64,000 bases of DNA from Bosea sp. 124 (GCF_003046175.1 NZ_PZZM01000001.1:1001001-1065000), one strand, 5' to 3'; positions 17,261 through 29,328 are shown, numbered from the stretch's first letter. Notes: generated by a model from the sequence alone, not told the origin. Numbers and translations are program-made.

Positions 17261-18472
17261 TCAGCCAAAGTTTGGCGACACAATCGGCAGCTTGGCCAAC
17301 GACTCGTCGAAGGCAAAGCGCTGCCAGCATCGCGCGGTCGATGACGCCACGGCGCGTTCGATGAAACACACGCCACGTGCGCCGTCAGCCACCGTGGGGT
17401 AGTCCGCATCCAGCGGATCGGCGCAGGTGCCAGCGCGACGCGCGCCGATCTCGGCGAACACGCCACGATAGACATTGGCGAAGGCCTCGATGAAGCCTTC
17501 AGGGTGGCCCGGCGGAATCCTGCCGGCCCGGCGAGCCGCTTCGAACAGCCAGGGCGAGCCCCGCGTCAGGATCTGCGTCGGCCCGTCGACGCGATGGTGG
17601 ACGAGCCGGTTCGGCTCCTCCTGCCGCCATTCTAGCGTGCCTTGCTCGCCGGAGACGCGCAGGCGCAGGTCGTTTTCAAGCCCCGCATTGATCTGCGACG
17701 CCACGAGCACACCCCGCGCGCCACCGGCATAACGCAGCAGAATGCTGGCATCGTCGTCTAGCGCCCGGCCCGGAACCAGCGCACCGAGATCGGCGATGAG
17801 TTCCTCGATCGCAAGGCCGGTCACTGTCGAAACCAGGTTCTCCGCATGCGAGCCGATATCGCCGAGCGCGCCTGCGATGCCGCTGCGCGCGGGATCGGTC
17901 CGCCAGCCCGCTTGCTTGTTGCCGGTCGCCTCCAGCGCGGTGGCGAGCCAGCCCTGATTATACTCGACCACGACCTTGCGGATCGAGCCGAGCGCACCGG
18001 ATCGCACCATCTCGCGCGCCTGTCGGATCATCGGATAGCCGGTGTAGTTGTAGGTCACGCCGAAGACGGTGCCGCGCTTGGCGACCGTCGCGACGAGTGT
18101 ACCCGCCTGTTCGCTCGTATGCACCAGAGGCTTGTCGCAGACCACGTGGAAGCCGGCATCCGCGAAGGCCTGCGCGATCGGGAAATGGCCGTCGGTCGGG
18201 GTGACGATGACCACAGCATCGACACGCTCATCCGCCGGGCGCTTCAGTTCGGCGTCGAGCAGGCCTTGCCAGCTTGCGTGGTTGTGCGCGGCCGACACCC
18301 CAAGGCTGCGCCCGGAGGCCAGTGCCCGCTCCGGCGTCGAGGAGAACGCGCCCGCGGCGAGCTCCGCCAGCCCGTCGAGCGCTATGGCATGGCGATGCAC
18401 GGCGCCGATGAAGGCGCCCTGCCCGCCGCCGATCATGGCGTAGCGCAGCCGGCGCGGGGTTTGGTCAGTCAT
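17261..18472 (-). CDS. Gfo/Idh/MocA-family oxidoreductase
   Basis: 403 residues. The N-terminal Rossmann fold carries [20 protein letters not shown], then the family motif [13 protein letters not shown] with the conserved Lys. The C-terminal alpha/beta domain includes [19 protein letters not shown] with the family GxHxxD-like block. These enzymes oxidise or reduce sugars, inositols or their acids with NAD(P). It is the last gene of the sugar ABC operon, separated from the binding-protein gene by 67 bases with a strong hairpin, so its expression is probably lower than that of the binding protein. The exact substrate is not predictable. Confidence 0.9.
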   Translation of the reverse strand: MTDQTPRRLRYAMIGGGQGAFIGAVHRHAIALDGLAELAAGAFSSTPERALASGRSLGVSAAHNHASWQGLLDAELKRPADERVDAVVIVTPTDGHFPIAQAFADAGFHVVCDKPLVHTSEQAGTLVATVAKRGTVFGVTYNYTGYPMIRQAREMVRSGALGSIRKVVVEYNQGWLATALEATGNKQAGWRTDPARSGIAGALGDIGSHAENLVSTVTGLAIEELIADLGALVPGRALDDDASILLRYAGGARGVLVASQINAGLENDLRLRVSGEQGTLEWRQEEPNRLVHHRVDGPTQILTRGSPWLFEAARRAGRIPPGHPEGFIEAFANVYRGVFAEIGARRAGTCADPLDADYPTVADGARGVCFIERAVASSTARCWQRFAFDESLAKLPIVSPNFG

Positions 18473-18499
18473 CCGGCCTCTCCGTGAAGCAATGCAGGC

Positions 18500-18522
18500 G
18501 GCCGCCCCGGCGAGGGGCGGCC
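18500..18522 (-). terminator. GC-rich hairpin after the binding-protein gene
   Basis: GGCCGCCCC at 18500-18508 pairs perfectly with GGGGCGGCC at 18514-18522 around a five-base loop. It lies 18 bases beyond the stop of the binding-protein gene in the transcription direction and has no T tract. A partial terminator or mRNA-stabilising hairpin is the common device for raising binding-protein levels over downstream genes. Confidence 0.6.
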
Positions 18523-18539
18523 ACGCTCGTTCGTTCGCC

Positions 18540-19505
18540 TCAGAACGGCGAGTCGGGGAAGTAGAAGTCTTTGGCGTTGGCCTTGTCGATTAGCACCGAG
18601 GGGATGATCGTTGTCGCCGGCAGCTTCTCGCCCTTGAGGCGCGCCTCCGCCGTCAGCTTCACCGCGTCGTAGATAAACTTGGGCGAATAGCTGACATTGG
18701 CCTGGATGCGCGGATCCTTGCCGTCGATGATCAGCTTGACCATGTCCTTGGCGCCGGCGCCGCCGAAGATCACCTTGATGTCCTTGCGGCCGGCCTGCTC
18801 GATCGCGCGGATGGCGCCGAAGGCCATGTCGTCATCGGCCGCCCAGATCGCGTCGATCTCCTTGAACCGGGTCAGGAAGTCCTGCGTCACCTTGTAGGCG
18901 TCATCGCGGTTCCAGTTGGCGAATTTCGCGTCGAGCAGCTTGACGTCCGGATGGGCCTTCAGCACGGCGTTGAAGGCATCCATGCGCTCGGTGTCGAGCG
19001 TGGTCGGGATGCCGCGCAGCGCCACGACATTGCCCTTCCCGCCCAACGTCTTGACAATGTACTCACCAGGAATCTTGCCGAAGGCGGTGTTGTCGCCGGC
19101 GACATAGGCATCCTGTGCCGAAGTGTCGGTCAGCCCGCGATCGACCACGGTCACATAGGCGCCCTTGGCCTTCACATTCGCCACCGGCCGCGTCAGCGCC
19201 GCCGACTCGAAGGGGAAGACGACGAGCGCGTTGATCTTGTTGACCGTGCTCAGATCCTGAAGCTGGTTGGCCTGCTCGGTCGCATTGGCGGCGGTGCGGA
19301 TCGTAATCTTGAGATCCTTGTGCTGGGCCTCGAGATCCTTCTTGGCCTGGTTGGCCCAGTAGTTGATGCCGCCCATGAAGCTGTGCGTCGCAGCCGGGAT
19401 GGAGACACCGAGATTGACCGGCTCGGCCGCCGCGCCCGTCACTGCGAAGGCAACGCCCGCGGCGGTAGCGGCGAGGATGATGGAACGTCTGGTATGCATG
19501 GACAT
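18540..19505 (-). CDS. Sugar ABC transporter substrate-binding protein (ribose-type)
   Basis: 321 residues. A signal peptide ([20 protein letters not shown], with Ala-rich cleavage region) precedes a type I periplasmic binding fold: [36 protein letters not shown], and [20 protein letters not shown], the block that closes on pentose or hexose ligands. It delivers a sugar or polyol to the permease and ATPase encoded just upstream in the transcript. The length and fold match RbsB-like proteins. The ligand is unknown. Confidence 0.92.
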   Translation of the reverse strand: MSMHTRRSIILAATAAGVAFAVTGAAAEPVNLGVSIPAATHSFMGGINYWANQAKKDLEAQHKDLKITIRTAANATEQANQLQDLSTVNKINALVVFPFESAALTRPVANVKAKGAYVTVVDRGLTDTSAQDAYVAGDNTAFGKIPGEYIVKTLGGKGNVVALRGIPTTLDTERMDAFNAVLKAHPDVKLLDAKFANWNRDDAYKVTQDFLTRFKEIDAIWAADDDMAFGAIRAIEQAGRKDIKVIFGGAGAKDMVKLIIDGKDPRIQANVSYSPKFIYDAVKLTAEARLKGEKLPATTIIPSVLIDKANAKDFYFPDSPF

Positions 19506-19529
19506 CGTTCTCTCCCTTGACTGGCTGCC

Positions 19530-20546
19530 CTAGCGGCGGCCTTTCTGCAAAAACGCGACGATGATGATCACGAAGCCCTGCACGGCGGCGTTGAGGTAGA
19601 CGCTGATCAGGCTCGTCAGATTGAGGATGTTGCTGATCACCGAGAGCAGGATCGCGCCAACAACCGTGCCGATGATGCTGCCCTGGCCGCCCTTGAGCGC
19701 GGCTCCGCCGACGATGACAGCCGCGATTGCCTCGAGCTCCCAGAGCAGGCCCGTGGTCGGCGAGGCCGAGGCCAGCCGTGGCACGTAGAACAGCGTGGCG
19801 ATGCCGACGCAGATGCCCAGCAGCATATAGGTCAGGATCTTGACGCCCTCGACGTTGACTGCCGCATAGCGCGCGACGGTCTCATTGGAGCCGATCGCCT
19901 GGACATGCCGGCCATAGGCGGTCTTGTTCAGGATCGCGGCGCCGATCAATGCGACGACGAGAAAGGCGACGACCGGGATCGGCACGCCCAGCACGCTGCC
20001 GTAATAAACTGGCGCATAGAGGTCGGCGAGGCTGTTCTGCAGCGTCAGCGCGCCGCCATCGGCGAAATAGGTGAGGTAAGCCCGGTAGATGCCGAGCGTG
20101 CCCAGGGTCACGATGAAGGGCTCGATCCTGCCCTTCGCGATCAGCGCGCCATGGGCGAGCCCGAAGACCGCCCCCAGCAGCACCGCCAGAGCGGCGCCCG
20201 ACACCACCGCGAGCAGAGGCGAGACGCCCGAGCCCGCCGCCCAATTAATGAACATGATCACGCAGCCGGCGATCAGCGCCGCCATCGACCCGACCGAAAG
20301 GTCGATCCCGCCCAGGACGATGACGAAGCACATGCCCACCGCGATGATGCCGATGAAGGCGGTGCGGGTCAGCACGTTCAGCGCGTTGTCGAGCGTGGCG
20401 AAATCGCCGTTCAGCGCCGCCCCGACGAGGCAGAGCACTACGAGCCCGAGCACGGGGCCGATGCCGGCGAGCCGTTCCGCCCAGGGCGTACCGGTCGGGC
20501 GGCGCAGATCGGCGGCGGCGCCGCCTGCGGTTTCAGGCTGCGACAT
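19530..20546 (-). CDS. Sugar ABC transporter permease (RbsC-like)
   Basis: Start placed at ATG 20544-20546 ([19 protein letters not shown]); the frame is open further upstream but overlaps the ATPase too far. 338 residues with 8-10 hydrophobic spans and the family block [20 protein letters not shown], the coupling-helix region facing the ATPase. The final spans end KGRR. It forms the membrane channel of the importer with the ATPase (20533-22044), whose 3' end overlaps this start by 14 bases. Confidence 0.92.
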   Translation of the reverse strand: MSQPETAGGAAADLRRPTGTPWAERLAGIGPVLGLVVLCLVGAALNGDFATLDNALNVLTRTAFIGIIAVGMCFVIVLGGIDLSVGSMAALIAGCVIMFINWAAGSGVSPLLAVVSGAALAVLLGAVFGLAHGALIAKGRIEPFIVTLGTLGIYRAYLTYFADGGALTLQNSLADLYAPVYYGSVLGVPIPVVAFLVVALIGAAILNKTAYGRHVQAIGSNETVARYAAVNVEGVKILTYMLLGICVGIATLFYVPRLASASPTTGLLWELEAIAAVIVGGAALKGGQGSIIGTVVGAILLSVISNILNLTSLISVYLNAAVQGFVIIIVAFLQKGRR

Positions 20547-22044
20547 CGCGCGTCCCCGTGGCATGAGCGATCATCTCGACCTCCGTCATGTCGCCGCCCG
20601 CGACAGTGGCGACCAGCCGGCCGCCGCGCATGATCGCGACGCGATGCGCCAGCCCGATCAGCTCGATCAGCTCCGACGAGATCACGACGACCGCTAGCCC
20701 CTGCCGGGCGAGTTTCTGGATCAGGAAATAGATCTCGCGCTTGGCCCCAACATCGACGCCGCGCGTCGGCTCGTCGAGCACGACTACCTTCGGCTCGGGA
20801 TGCAGCACCTTGGCGAGGGCGAGCTTCTGCTGGTTGCCACCCGACAGCGAAGCCGCACGCATCGATAGCGAGCCAGCGCGGATGCCGAAGGCCTCGACGG
20901 CGTGTTCCATGGCCCGGCGTTCGGCACCGTAGTCGAGCCAGGGCCGGGCATAGCGCTCCAGCGCCATCAGGGTCAGGTTGGGCACGAGCGGGAAGTCGAC
21001 ATGCAGCCCCTTGCCCTTGCGATCCTCGCTCAGATAGCTCAGCCCGTGCCGTGTCGCGTGCTGGAGCGTCCGCAGCGTCACCGGCCGGCCGGCCACCTCG
21101 ATGTCGCCCGTGCCCGGCCTCAAGCCGAGAATCCCCTCGAACAGCTCGGTCCGGCCCGCACCGACCAGACCGGCGAAGCCGAGGATCTCGCCCGGGCGCA
21201 CCACGAAGGAGACGCCCTGCGCCCAGCCGGTCACGGTGAAGCCCTCGACCTTGAGCACCGGTGCGGCGGTCTCGTCGAACGGCTCCTTCTCTGGGAACAG
21301 GTCGGCGATTTCGCGGCCGACCATCATCGTCGCCATGTCGTGGCGGGACAAAGATGCGGTCAGCGCCCGGCCGACGAGGTTCCCGTCCCGCATCACGATC
21401 ACCTCGTCGGTGATGCGCTCGACCTCGTCGAGCTTGTGCGAGATGTAGACGATGGTGACGCCATCGGCGCGCATCCGCTCTATCAGGGCGAAGAGCCTCG
21501 CGACCTCGGATGGCGTCAGCGTCGCCGTCGGCTCGTCCATGATCAGCAGGCGGGCCTTGCGCGACATCGCCTTGGCGATCTCGACGAGCTGCTTCTCAGC
21601 AACGATCAGCCGCCGCACCAGCGTATCTGCCGCCCGCGCCAGGCCGACCTGGGCGAGCGCGGCATCAGCGTCCTGCCGCATGGCGGCCTCGTCGAGGAAC
21701 CAGCCCTTGCGACGCTCATGGCCGAGGAAGATGTTACCGGCGATCGTCAGATCATCGGCGAGGTTGAATTCCTGATGGATCAGGACGATGCCGTGCGCTT
21801 CGGCGTCGCGCGAGCCGGAGAAGGTGACCTGTTCTCCCTCGACCAGCAGGCGGCCCTCGCTCGGCTGCTCATAGCCGCCGAGGATCTTCATCAGCGTTGA
21901 TTTGCCGGCGCCGTTTTCGCCAAGCAGCCCATAGACGCGGCCGGGCTCCAGAGAAAACGAGACCCCATGCAGCACCTCGACCGCGCCGAAGCGCTTGACG
22001 ATACCGTCGAAAGCGACGGACAGGCCGCGACCATCAGCTCTCAT
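20533..22044 (-). CDS. Sugar ABC transporter ATPase, two nucleotide-binding domains (RbsA-like)
   Basis: 503 residues containing two fused ABC domains. The first has Walker [27 protein letters not shown] for Walker B and a degenerate signature. The second has the usual degenerate Walker A ([11 protein letters not shown]) and an intact signature SLSGGNQQK with [14 protein letters not shown]. The duplicated arrangement is diagnostic for carbohydrate-uptake transporters of the CUT2 group. Its start overlaps the ROK regulator stop by four bases, placing regulator and transporter on one transcript. Confidence 0.93.
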   Translation of the reverse strand: MRADGRGLSVAFDGIVKRFGAVEVLHGVSFSLEPGRVYGLLGENGAGKSTLMKILGGYEQPSEGRLLVEGEQVTFSGSRDAEAHGIVLIHQEFNLADDLTIAGNIFLGHERRKGWFLDEAAMRQDADAALAQVGLARAADTLVRRLIVAEKQLVEIAKAMSRKARLLIMDEPTATLTPSEVARLFALIERMRADGVTIVYISHKLDEVERITDEVIVMRDGNLVGRALTASLSRHDMATMMVGREIADLFPEKEPFDETAAPVLKVEGFTVTGWAQGVSFVVRPGEILGFAGLVGAGRTELFEGILGLRPGTGDIEVAGRPVTLRTLQHATRHGLSYLSEDRKGKGLHVDFPLVPNLTLMALERYARPWLDYGAERRAMEHAVEAFGIRAGSLSMRAASLSGGNQQKLALAKVLHPEPKVVVLDEPTRGVDVGAKREIYFLIQKLARQGLAVVVISSELIELIGLAHRVAIMRGGRLVATVAGGDMTEVEMIAHATGTRDVAA

Positions 22045-23282
22045 CGCAGGCCTCCGCTGATCGATATCTGGCTGCGCAACGTTCGTCTGGGCAGCGTCTG
22101 GCCACGCATGGCCTCGCGCATCGCCAGCACGCCCGCGCCGATCAGCCCGGTTTCCGGCCCCATCGGGGCCGAGGTGATCTCGAGATGGCGGGTAGAGAGC
22201 GCCAGCGAGCGCTGGTTTACGCTCTGGCGGATCGCGGCGAGGAACATCGGCCCTATCTGCGAGACGCCGCCGCCGATGAAGATATGCGACGGGTTGTAGA
22301 AGTTCACCAGCGCCGCCAGAACCTGCCCGATCAGCCGGCCGGAGCGGCGCACGATCGCGTCGGCCTCGGCGTCGCCGGCACGGCAGGCGGCGCCGATGTC
22401 GCTGGCCTCGAGCCGCCCGGTCTCGGCGATATGCTGCGCCAGAGCCACGCTGCGCCCGCTCTCCGCCGCCTCGCGTCCCATCGCGACGATCGCGGGCGCA
22501 GCCGCCATCGCCTCGACGCAGCCGCGATTGCCGCAGCGGCAGAGGGCCCCCTCAGGATCGACGCAGATATGGCCGACATCGCCGGCCGAGCCGCTGGCGC
22601 CGCGATAGAGTTCGCCATGGCAGACGATCCCGCATCCGATGCCGGTGCCGACCTTGATGACGAGGAAATTCTCGATCTGCCGGCGCTGGCTCCAGAGCAC
22701 GCCGAGCGCCATCAGGTTCACGTCGTTGTCGACGAAGACCGGCGCCTCGGTGATTTCGCGCAGATCGTCGCGGATGGCATAGCTGTCCCAGCCCGGCATC
22801 AGCGGCGGATTGACCAGCTGCCCGGCGGCGAAATTGACCGGGCCGGGCACGCCGATGCCCACCGCCAGCACCCGGTCGCGCGCGATCCCGTTCTCCGCCA
22901 GCATGGCAGGCAGAAGGCTGCGCAGTCGCGCCATGATCGGCCCCGGGCCGGCCTCGACGTCGGCCTCCTGCGAATGCCGCGCGATAACGCTGAGATCGGG
23001 CCGCAGCAGCGCCACGTCGAGGCTGGTCGCGCCGATATCGACGCCGACGAGGACGCCGATGCGGCCATGCACGCGCAAGGTCTCGGGGCGTCGCCCGCCG
23101 GTCGAATGCTGGACGCCGGCCTCGTCGAGCAGGCCCTGGTCGAGCAGACCGGCCGCGAGCGAGTTGGTCTTGCTGCGCGAGAACTGCAGCGTATCGGAGA
23201 GGGCGTGGCGCGCGATCCCGCCGGCCCAGAACGCCGCTTCCAGCAGCGCGAGCTCGTCGGGACTCAAAGCGTGCCAGGGCAA
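22041..23282 (-). CDS. ROK-family transcriptional regulator (NagC/XylR type)
   Basis: 413 residues: an N-terminal winged HTH (GIARHALSDTLQFSRSKTNS), then the ROK kinase-like fold with GVDIGATSLDVALL and the zinc motif CRCGNRGCVEAM. ROK repressors bind the inducing sugar in the kinase-like domain. It is the first gene of the leftward sugar operon and is divergent from the isomerase gene, so it probably controls both through the 208-base gap. A short palindrome, CCGAACTTCGG, at 23370-23380 in that gap is a candidate operator. Confidence 0.9.
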   Translation of the reverse strand: MPWHALSPDELALLEAAFWAGGIARHALSDTLQFSRSKTNSLAAGLLDQGLLDEAGVQHSTGGRRPETLRVHGRIGVLVGVDIGATSLDVALLRPDLSVIARHSQEADVEAGPGPIMARLRSLLPAMLAENGIARDRVLAVGIGVPGPVNFAAGQLVNPPLMPGWDSYAIRDDLREITEAPVFVDNDVNLMALGVLWSQRRQIENFLVIKVGTGIGCGIVCHGELYRGASGSAGDVGHICVDPEGALCRCGNRGCVEAMAAAPAIVAMGREAAESGRSVALAQHIAETGRLEASDIGAACRAGDAEADAIVRRSGRLIGQVLAALVNFYNPSHIFIGGGVSQIGPMFLAAIRQSVNQRSLALSTRHLEITSAPMGPETGLIGAGVLAMREAMRGQTLPRRTLRSQISISGGLR

Positions 23283-23369
23283 GGCGATGGCGGCCTCCTG
23301 CGCTTCCTCGATCGGCCTTGTGGCGGCCGTTGCCCGAAAGCTAGGAGCGAACCGCCCGGCCCCTCAAGA

Positions 23370-23380
23370 CCGAACTTCGG
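23370..23380. promoter_or_regulatory. Candidate ROK operator palindrome
   Basis: CCGAACTTCGG is a perfect 11-base palindrome (five-base arms, one-base centre) in the divergent gap between the ROK gene and the isomerase gene. The position fits an operator for the adjacent regulator. Palindromes this short arise by chance, so support is weak. Confidence 0.35.
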
Positions 23381-23490
23381 CCTAAGTCAGGCAGATGTCT
23401 GGATGAAGGCGGCTATGCGGCGGTGCCTGTCCGCTCTGGACCGGGCGCATCGTCCCGCGCCATCTTGAGCCAAACGAAAAGGGACGAGCA

Positions 23491-24549
23491 ATGCCGGCGA
23501 CGATGAAGGGCCCTGCGATTTTCCTGGCGCAGTTTGCGGGCGACTCAGCGCCATTCAACAGTTGGGCATCCATCACCGCCTGGGCGGCCGGCCTCGGCTA
23601 TCGCGGCGTGCAACTGCCATCCTGGGACGCCCGCTTCATCGATCTCGCCCGCGCGGCTGAGTCGCAGGCCTATTGCGACCAGATCGCGGGCATCGCGGCC
23701 GAGAACGGCGTGGCGATCACCGAGCTCTCGACGCATCTGCAAGGCCAGCTCGTCGCGGTGAATCCGGCCTATGACGCCGCCTTCGATGCCTTCGCGCCGG
23801 CCGCCCTGTATGGTCGCCCGGTCGAACGTCAGGCCTGGGCGGTGGAGCAGCTCAAGCTCGCGGCCAAGGCCTCGCGACGGCTCGGGCTCGCCGGTTCGGT
23901 GAGCTTCACCGGCGCGCTCGCCTGGCCCTTCGTCTATCCCTGGCCGCAGCGGCCCGCCGGCCTCGTCCAGGAGAGCTTCGGCGAATTGGCAAAGCGCTGG
24001 CGGCCGATCCTCGACGTCTATGAGGAGAACGGCGTCGATGTCGGCTTCGAGATCCATCCGGGCGAGGACGTCTTCGACGGCGCCACCTTCGAGCTGTTCC
24101 TGGAGCGCCTCGACGGGCATCCGCGCTGCCGGATCAACTACGACCCCTCGCATTTCCTGCTGCAGCAGCTCGACTATCTCGCCTTCATCGACATCTATCA
24201 CGAGCGCATCAGCGCCTTCCATGTGAAGGATGCCGAGTTCCGGCCCAATGGCCGCCAGGGCGTCTATTCCGGCTTTGCGCACTGGGTCGAGCGGGCCGGG
24301 CGCTTCCGCTCGCTCGGCGACGGCCAGGTCGATTTCAGGGCGATCTTCTCCAAGCTCGCGCAGTACGGCTTCGCGGGCTGGCCGGTGCTGGAGTGGGAAT
24401 GCGCGCTGAAGCACCCCGAGGACGGCGCCCGCGAGGGCGCACCCTTCATCGCCGAGCACATCATCCGCGTTACCGAGAAGCCCTTCGACGATTTTGCCGG
24501 CAGCGGCGATGCCAGGCTGGGGCGGCGAATGCTCGGTCTCGATCCGTAA
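23491..24549 (+). CDS. TIM-barrel sugar isomerase/epimerase (IolE/AP-endonuclease-2 fold)
   Basis: 352 residues; starts MPATMKGPAIFLAQFAG. Conserved metal-site segments of the family are visible: ITELSTHLQG (His after strand 2/3), VGFEIHPGEDVFDGA with Glu and His, RINYDPSHF with Asp and His, and SAFHVKDAEF with the terminal His/Lys/Asp block. These enzymes isomerise or epimerise sugars and inosose intermediates with a divalent metal. It is divergent from the ROK-ABC-Gfo/Idh operon and probably catalyses the next step after the dehydrogenase in the same pathway. Confidence 0.9.
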   Translation: MPATMKGPAIFLAQFAGDSAPFNSWASITAWAAGLGYRGVQLPSWDARFIDLARAAESQAYCDQIAGIAAENGVAITELSTHLQGQLVAVNPAYDAAFDAFAPAALYGRPVERQAWAVEQLKLAAKASRRLGLAGSVSFTGALAWPFVYPWPQRPAGLVQESFGELAKRWRPILDVYEENGVDVGFEIHPGEDVFDGATFELFLERLDGHPRCRINYDPSHFLLQQLDYLAFIDIYHERISAFHVKDAEFRPNGRQGVYSGFAHWVERAGRFRSLGDGQVDFRAIFSKLAQYGFAGWPVLEWECALKHPEDGAREGAPFIAEHIIRVTEKPFDDFAGSGDARLGRRMLGLDP

Positions 24550-24717
24550 GTTCCTGAGGCCATCGCTCGGGAGCGGATTTTTAGCATGTCTATCTTCGAC
24601 TCGGGCTCGTCGGTTGGTAGAAACTCCTCAACGGCGCATCTGGGGGTCCGCCCGTTTTCAGCTCAACGTTTTAACCGGCTATCATCATGCGCCTTGTTTA
24701 CGATGAAGGGATCGACG

Positions 24718-25191
24718 ATGGCGAAGAACACGATCTGCGTTTGGTACGACAAGGACGCCGAAGCTGCGGCCCGCTTCTATGCCGCAACGTTCCCAGACAG
24801 CACGATAACGGCCGTACACAAGGCGCCCGGCGACTACCCCTCCGGGAAGGAAGGCGATGTCCTCACGGTTGAATTCACCGTCGCCGGGGTTTCGTGATTG
24901 GGCCTCAACGGGGGAACTACATTCAAGCACACCGAAGCCTTCTCCTTCCAGATCGCGACGGAAGATCAGGAGGAGACCGATCGTTACTGGAATGCGATCG
25001 TCGGGAATGGTGGCCAGGAAAGCGAATGTGGTTGGTGCAAGGACCGCTGGGGCATCTCATGGCAAATCACACCGCGCATTTTGACTGAGGCCATTGCGGC
25101 CGGGGGTGACGAGGCGAAGCGCGCATTCGCCGCGATGATGACGATGGGTAAAATCGATGTTGCGCAAATAGAAGCCGCGCGAAGAGGTTGA
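24718..25191 (+). pseudogene. VOC/PhnB-like protein interrupted by an in-frame TGA
   Basis: Opens MAKNTICVWYDKDAEAAARF, continues FTVAGVS, hits TGA at 24895-24897, and goes on in the same frame with LGLNGGTTFKHTEAFSFQIA and ESECGWCKDRWGISWQITPR to 25191. Both halves belong to one domain of the PhnB/3-demethylubiquinone-methyltransferase-like VOC family. In relatives the position of the stop is usually a Cys just before (L/V)GLNGG, so TGC to TGA is the simplest explanation. A second start after the stop would give only half a fold. Selenocysteine insertion is not supported, because no clear SECIS hairpin is seen after the TGA. Confidence 0.8.
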
Positions 25192-26726
<1,535 letters not shown>

Positions 26727-27317
26727 TCATGCGGCGCCGAGCCAGTCGGTGACGCGGGACAGCGTCCGGCGTTCCTGGTCGGCCTCGATCGCGAAGGGCG
26801 GCGCGCGCCGGGCGCTTCTGGAATGGGATGCCAGCACGGCCATGCTCGTGCCAAGGCCGTAGCCGCCATGGGTGACGAAGGGCCGGATCGTCTTGCCGGC
26901 CCACGCATGGGCCTTGAGGAAGGAGCGGATCGCCGGTGGCGCGGTCTGTCCCCAGATCGGGAAGCCGAGGAAGACGGTGCAGTAGCGGGCGATGTCGAGG
27001 GCGTCGGTCACAAGAGCAGGCTCGAAGCTGGCTTCCGTCTCGCGCCGCGCCTGCTCGACCGTCTTTTCGTAATCCTCGGGATAGGGCTCGACCGTGCGGA
27101 TCTCGAAGAGGTCAGCGCCACGGGCGCGCCGTATCTGACCGGCGATGACACGTGTGTTGCCCGTCCGCGAATAGAAGGCGACGAGCGTATCGCTCGCAGG
27201 CCTTGGCCCTGCGAGCGCCGAGCCGGAGGATGTGCCGCCCACGACCGCGGGAAGGACGAGCGGAGCCGCCAAGATCACCCTGCGCGAAGGGCTGGTCAGT
27301 TCATGGGATGTCGTCAT
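26727..27317 (-). CDS. Exported flavodoxin-like protein with Tat-type signal
   Basis: Start chosen at ATG 27315-27317 (MTTSHELTSPSRRVILAAPL). The N-terminus has an SRR-VILA twin-arginine pattern followed by a hydrophobic stretch and an Ala/Gly cleavage zone. The flavodoxin fold begins TLVAFYSRTGNTRVIAGQI, whose SRTGNTR loop binds FMN phosphate, and continues with FLGFPIWGQTAPPAIRSFL and THGGYGLGTS, the other FMN loops. About 196 residues. An exported FMN protein beside a reductase and cytochromes suggests periplasmic electron transfer. It shares the divergent promoter region with the LysR gene. Confidence 0.85.
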   Translation of the reverse strand: MTTSHELTSPSRRVILAAPLVLPAVVGGTSSGSALAGPRPASDTLVAFYSRTGNTRVIAGQIRRARGADLFEIRTVEPYPEDYEKTVEQARRETEASFEPALVTDALDIARYCTVFLGFPIWGQTAPPAIRSFLKAHAWAGKTIRPFVTHGGYGLGTSMAVLASHSRSARRAPPFAIEADQERRTLSRVTDWLGAA

Positions 27318-27377
27318 AGGCCGCCTCGCGATCCGCCGGGTCATTCGATGAGGGGTATCTAACGCTGGCGCGTTGTG

Positions 27378-27425
27378 TTGATTAGGCGCTGCAGTCGGCA
27401 AGGGCCCATAAGGCGGTCTAATCAA
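27378..27425. promoter_or_regulatory. LysR-type inverted repeat at the lysR start
   Basis: TTGATTAG at 27378-27385 and CTAATCAA at 27418-27425 are perfect inverted copies 32 bases apart; the last base of the right arm is the A of the LysR start codon. The ATTAG half-site and the ten bases GATTAGGCGC also occur upstream of the hydrolase operon near 33781. The placement fits autoregulation and control of the divergent flavodoxin/reductase pair. Confidence 0.6.
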
Positions 27426-28318
27426 TGGCGCATCCGAATTTCAACGATCTCGCCGCCTTCGCGATGGTGGCGCGGGAACGAAGCTTCACCAAAGCCGGTG
27501 CCAAGCTCGGCGTGTCGCAATCGGCGCTGAGCCAGACGATCAAGGGGCTGGAAGAGCGCCTCAAACTGCGCCTGCTCACCCGCACGACGCGCAGCGTCGC
27601 CCCGACCGAGGCCGGCTTGAGGTTGCTTGAGACAGTCGGGCCGCGCTTCGAGGAGATCGAGGCCGAGATCGCAGCGCTGGGCGAATTGCGCGGGAAGGCG
27701 GCGGGTACGATCCGGATCACCGCCGGCGAGCACCCGGCGATCTCGGTGCTGCAGCCGGCGCTCAAGCGGTTCCTGCCGGACCATCCCGATATCAAGGTCG
27801 AGATCATCGTCGACTATGGCCTCGTCGACATCGTGGCCGCGGGCTACGACGCCGGCGTGCGCATGGGCGAGCAGGTCGCCAAGGACATGATCGCGGTGCG
27901 CATCGGCCCCGAGATGCGCATGGCCGTGGTCGGCTCACCTGCCTACTTCGAGCGGCATGTCGTGCCCGCGACACCGCAGGATCTGACGGCTCATAACTGC
28001 ATCGCCACCCGGATGCCGACCCATGGCGGACTCTTCCCCTGGGGGCTGGAGAAGGACGGCCACGAGATCAAGGTCCGCTCGGACGGGCAGCTTGTCTTCA
28101 ACAACCTCGCCATGCGGCTGAACTCGGCGCTGGACGGGCTCGGCCTCGCCTATATGCCGGAGGATCATGCCATGCCGCATGTCCGAGACGGGCGGCTGGT
28201 GCGGGTGCTCGAGGACTGGTGCGCGCCGTTCCCGGGCTATCACCTGTACTATCCCAGCCGCCGGCACTCCTCGTCCGCGTTGTCGGTGCTGATCGACGCG
28301 CTGCGCTACCGGGACTGA
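27425..28318 (+). CDS. LysR-family regulator
   Basis: 297 residues with the standard N-terminal HTH (FNDLAAFAMVARERSFTKAG, GVSQSALSQTIKGLEERLKL) and the periplasmic-binding-like effector domain (GTIRITAGEHPAISVLQPAL onward). It is divergent from the flavodoxin and aldo/keto reductase genes. Its 3' end overlaps the opposite-strand hydrolase pseudogene by 13 bases. Shared ATTAG-type half-sites suggest that its regulon includes the leftward operon starting at 33726. Confidence 0.92.
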   Translation: MAHPNFNDLAAFAMVARERSFTKAGAKLGVSQSALSQTIKGLEERLKLRLLTRTTRSVAPTEAGLRLLETVGPRFEEIEAEIAALGELRGKAAGTIRITAGEHPAISVLQPALKRFLPDHPDIKVEIIVDYGLVDIVAAGYDAGVRMGEQVAKDMIAVRIGPEMRMAVVGSPAYFERHVVPATPQDLTAHNCIATRMPTHGGLFPWGLEKDGHEIKVRSDGQLVFNNLAMRLNSALDGLGLAYMPEDHAMPHVRDGRLVRVLEDWCAPFPGYHLYYPSRRHSSSALSVLIDALRYRD

Positions 28319-29328
28319 TGGCGCGTCCAGAAGCGGATCGCGTCGCTGATCCAGCCTTCGGCGCTCGTCCCGATGCCGAGGCCGAAACCATGGCCGACGC
28401 CGGGATACTCGCGATAATCGACCTCGGTCCCGAGGCGGCGCAGGGCGGCGACGCGCTGCCGCATCGCGGCGGGCGGTGCGATGCCATCCTGACTTCCGAC
28501 GAGCGCGAAGGTCGGCGGCTCGGCGGTCGCATGGTCGGAGTGGGCCGTGTAGGCCATGACGACCGTCGATGGCTTGGGAAGCTCGGGACCGGCATAGGCC
28601 GCGACGCCATGGCTACCGATCGCCGCCGCCATGCGGGCGCCGGCCGAGCTGCCCCAAAGCGAATAGCCGTGCGTATCCACGCCGAGTGTCGCTGCATTGC
28701 GGAAGATGAAGCCGATGGCGGCGGCGAGATCCTGCGTCGCCACGGTGCCGCCCTTGCCGGCGCGATACTTAATCACAAAGGCGTTCAGCCCTGCGTCGCT
28801 GATCGCGGCGGCATAGGGGAAGCCTTCATGCACGGAGCCGACATAGGCGAAGCCGCCGCCGGGCGCGATGATGGCAAAGGGCGCGTTCGGCTTGCCGCGC
28901 AGGAGGAAGAGCCCGGCATGGGTCTTGGCTGGCTCTGCGCGCCTCTCTGCCTCGGAATAGACCTCGAAGAAGACCTGCCGGCCCTGTTCGGCATCCTCGA
29001 TCAGGCGGTTCAGCGCAGCGACTGTCGAGGGGATGTCGACATGGCTGTGATAGGGCAGCAGGGTCCCGATTGTGTCGAGCCTGGCCTGAAGATCCTAGTC
29101 CCGGTCGTCCCAGGGCAGGATGCGGCGCGCGAAGCCTGAAAACGCCGGGTGAGAGAGCAGGTCTCCGATCGTGCTGTGGGCCGTCAGGCGACCATGGGGA
29201 TCGTCCGCGCCCGGACGGTGCTGTGCCCCGGCGCCCTGGGCCCCGATCGCGAGAAGCGTCAGGGCGAGGCAGGCCCGCCGGGATGCGAACGGGCCTGGCC
29301 GGACGCCATGCTTTCGCCTGTCATCCAT
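28306..29328 (-). pseudogene. Exported alpha/beta hydrolase broken by an in-frame TAG
   Basis: One frame runs from ATG 29328 (signal-like ACLALTLLAIGAQGAGAQ) to the TAG ending at 28306, with a single internal TAG at 29095-29097 between ILPWDDRD and DLQARLDTIG. Downstream the hydrolase fold is intact: FAIIAPGGGFAYVGSVHEGF for the oxyanion loop, SLWGSSAGARMAAAIGSHG with the nucleophile Ser, LVGSQDGIAPP with Asp, and GVGHGFGLG with His. The ancestral codon was most simply CAG (GACCAGGATC to GACTAGGATC). The start overlaps the DUF4405 gene stop by eight bases. A truncated protein from an internal start would lack the export signal. Confidence 0.82.

Noticed and set aside
24895..24960. Selenocysteine insertion at the VOC TGA
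   Set aside because: No convincing SECIS-type hairpin downstream and no sel genes in the window; a nonsense change is simpler.
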